Shown one piece after another: positions 62,382 to 64,000 of a stretch of DNA of 64,000 bases. The position numbers were made by a program, and so were the translations under genes. This DNA comes from Burkholderiales bacterium (GTDB lineage Bacteria > Pseudomonadota > Gammaproteobacteria > Burkholderiales > SG8-41). Numbering within the stretch: position 1 is the stretch's first letter; each line of letters begins with the position of its first letter. The notes beneath the pieces are model-generated. The model was not told the origin of the DNA and searched no databases. It worked only from the letters and a program-made list of their open reading frames with translations. Location of the stretch: the NCBI GenBank assembly GCA_036262035.1, contig DATAJS010000010.1, forward strand, positions 850,915 through 914,914, in the 5' to 3' direction.

Positions 62382-63356
62382 ATGACAACGATACGCACCA
62401 TCGCGGCGGCGTCGCTCGCGTTGTTCGCCGCCGCAGCTCAATCAGCGGAACAAGCACCTCAGTATCCCACCCGCCCCATACGCTGGATCGTCCCCGTTCC
62501 CGCGGGCTCCACGACCGACATCGTCACGCGCCTCGTCGCGCAGAAGATGAACGAAGCGTGGGGCCAGCAGGTCGTCGTCGACAACCGCCCCGGCGGCGTC
62601 TTCACCGTCGGCAGCGAGATCGTCGCCAAAGCCGCTGCCGACGGTTACACCGTCGGCACGCTGCTCACGCCGCACGTCGTCAATCCGTTCGTGCTGAAGA
62701 ACCTGCCTTACGACACCGCGCGCGATTTCACGCCGGTGTCGTTGATGGTGATCGTGCCGGGCGTGATGACCATGTATCCCGGCGTGCCGGCGAACAACCT
62801 GAAGGAGGTGATCGCGCTCGCGAGAGCGAAACCCGGCGCGCTCAATTTCGGCTCGCCCGGACAGCTCACCTCGGGGCACCTGTCGATGGAGCTCCTCAAC
62901 CTGCAGGCGGGTATCAAGATCACCCACATCCCGTACAAGGGCGGCGCGCCGGCGATCATCGACCTCATCGGCGGGCGCATACAGTTCATGATCAGCGGCC
63001 CGCCCGGCGTGCTCCCGCACATCAAGGCGGGCAGGCTGAAGGCGATCGCGACGACCGCGGCGAAGCGCTCGCCGGGATTGCCCGACACCCCGACCTTCGC
63101 CGAGTCGGGCATGCCCGGTTTCGATACCTACGAGTGGTACGGCGTCTTCGCGCCGGGCCGCATGCCCAAGCCGGTGCTCGCCAGGCTCTCGGGCGAGATC
63201 GCGCGCATCATCAAGCTGCCCGACATGAGCGACAAGCTCGCGGCGCAGGGTGCGATCCCCGTCGGCAACTCATCCGACGAGTTCGCGCGCTTCGTCAAAG
63301 CCGAGATGGATCAGTGGGGCAAGCTCGCTCAGAAAATCGGTCTGAAACCGGATTAG
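62382..63356 (+). CDS. Bug/TctC-type substrate-binding protein (copy 2)
   Basis: ATG after CAGGAGGAGGCCG; 324 residues. Signal peptide (IRTIAAASLALFAAAAQSAE), YPTRPIRWIVPVPAGSTTDI, VDNRPGGVFTVGSEIVAKAA, HIPYKGGAPAIIDLIGGRIQ and FAESGMPGFDTYEWYGVFAP. It is a separate paralogue of the gene at 59252 with a different ligand-pocket loop (Ser-Thr-Thr instead of Gly-Gly-Ala), suggesting another substrate. No permease is adjacent. Confidence 0.93.
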   Translation: MTTIRTIAAASLALFAAAAQSAEQAPQYPTRPIRWIVPVPAGSTTDIVTRLVAQKMNEAWGQQVVVDNRPGGVFTVGSEIVAKAAADGYTVGTLLTPHVVNPFVLKNLPYDTARDFTPVSLMVIVPGVMTMYPGVPANNLKEVIALARAKPGALNFGSPGQLTSGHLSMELLNLQAGIKITHIPYKGGAPAIIDLIGGRIQFMISGPPGVLPHIKAGRLKAIATTAAKRSPGLPDTPTFAESGMPGFDTYEWYGVFAPGRMPKPVLARLSGEIARIIKLPDMSDKLAAQGAIPVGNSSDEFARFVKAEMDQWGKLAQKIGLKPD

Positions 63357-63433
63357 GGCGTCGGGGCGCGCAAGCGCATCAGTCGTAGCGCCGCCAGGCG
63401 CATAAGCGCGCCGTTGCGCGGGGAGGCGCGGCT

Positions 63434-64000
63434 TCAGCCGCGAGGACCAGCGGCGTAGACCTTTCCGGGGAACGCCTCCACGATCGCGCGGGCCGCGTCG
63501 TCGTGCGCCTCCAGGTCCATCACGACATCGGCCAGCCGCTGCGCATCGGCATCGCCCGCATTCAACCCGAACGCGAGGCAGCTCTTCACCTTGGCGAGCA
63601 GGTCCGCCGGGCTCATCGGGTCCTGCGGGCTGCCCTTGATGGTGTCGCTCGCCGCTACTCTTACTTCGCCGTTCTTCAGGGTCACGCGCACGCTCGCGGG
63701 TTCGATCGCGGTCGGATCGATCTCGGGGGCGGACACGACGCGCGCCGCGCCCGCCAGCGCGACGATGCGCGGATCGGAGATCGCCGGCTTCTGGTAGGTC
63801 GAGAGATCGACGCGGCCGTCGGCGAGCGCGCGCGCGAAGCTGTACGACGCGTTGAACTGCGCGTGCACGACCGAATCGCGCGTCACGTCGTACGGCTCGC
63901 CGACGGTGAGCCAGTTCACTTCGCCCATGCGGATCTCGATCGCTGCGACGTCTTCGGCGCGCACGCCCTGCTCGTGCAGACGGATGCCGAGACCGATCGG
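63434..64000 (-). CDS. MmgE/PrpD family protein, C-terminal part
   Basis: The frame is open to the window edge; about 189 residues are seen. The pattern EDVAAIEIRMGE, TRDSVVHAQFNASYSFARAL, PAISDPRIVALAGAARVV and SVRVTLKNGEVRVAAS fits the C-terminal half of MmgE/PrpD proteins (2-methylcitrate dehydratase, aconitate decarboxylase, immune-responsive-gene relatives). In this organism the family often accompanies Bug receptors and CoA transferases. The N-terminal half, with most active-site residues, lies outside. Confidence 0.85.
   Translation of the reverse strand, partial: PIGLGIRLHEQGVRAEDVAAIEIRMGEVNWLTVGEPYDVTRDSVVHAQFNASYSFARALADGRVDLSTYQKPAISDPRIVALAGAARVVSAPEIDPTAIEPASVRVTLKNGEVRVAASDTIKGSPQDPMSPADLLAKVKSCLAFGLNAGDADAQRLADVVMDLEAHDDAARAIVEAFPGKVYAAGPRG

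Overview
The window is a gene-dense, high-GC chromosomal segment (about two thirds G+C by eye) of a betaproteobacterium, most likely Burkholderiales-like. The evidence is the order rpsU - yqeY-like - dnaG - rpoD, a primary sigma factor with a long Lys/Ala-rich N-terminal tail, several Bug/TctC-type solute receptors, and TAXI-TRAP transport. Both ends cut through genes: a hybrid histidine kinase on the left and an MmgE/PrpD-family protein on the right. I see no phage, transposase, rRNA or CRISPR. There is one tRNA gene.

Layout. (1) 0-10 kb: kinase end, a probable outer-membrane protein, two paralogous alpha/beta hydrolases, small conserved proteins, a TIM-barrel isomerase-like protein, a secreted nuclease-like protein and three ACMSD-type amidohydrolases. 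(2) 10-21 kb: a TonB-dependent siderophore receptor with a PepSY membrane protein, a sorbosone-dehydrogenase-like lipoprotein, a HAD phosphatase, a large c-heme/carboxypeptidase-regulatory-like protein, an MFS transporter and a secreted hydrolase. (3) 21-31 kb: TAXI-TRAP uptake system, ogt, xerD, folB, plsY, tsaD. (4) 28.6-34.1 kb: the macromolecular-synthesis operon rpsU/yqeY-like/dnaG/rpoD. (5) 34-44 kb: a TPR/OGT-like protein, a PQQ-type sugar dehydrogenase, tRNA-CAT, a lower-GC patch with a PD-(D/E)XK nuclease-like orphan and tiny proteins, an MscS channel, prfC, recQ, qor. (6) 44.8-64 kb: a CoA-ester catabolic region.

The catabolic region contains in one run homologues of every step of the cyclohexanecarboxylate route known from Rhodopseudomonas palustris: AliA ligase, AliB dehydrogenase, BadK hydratase, BadH dehydrogenase and BadI ring-opening hydrolase. 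Around them lie 3-hydroxyacyl-CoA dehydrogenases, two family-III CoA transferases, quinone oxidoreductases, two Asp/Glu-racemase-fold proteins, a flavoprotein, EthD-like proteins and Bug receptors. Together they suggest uptake and beta-oxidation-like breakdown of alicyclic or related acids.

The most unusual thing is between the genes. Nearly every wider intergenic gap carries a short-period tandem array (units of 8, 15, about 18 or 26 bp). The unit differs from locus to locus, the arrays are often arranged as two inverted arms, and several are nested around REP-like palindromes. Many begin on, or supply, the stop codon of the preceding gene. Two dispersed repeats have entered coding sequence: one supplies the apparent start and part of the signal peptide of the TonB receptor, and another is an in-frame linker in a two-domain EthD-like protein. 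I regard this repeat system as the best candidate for something undescribed here.
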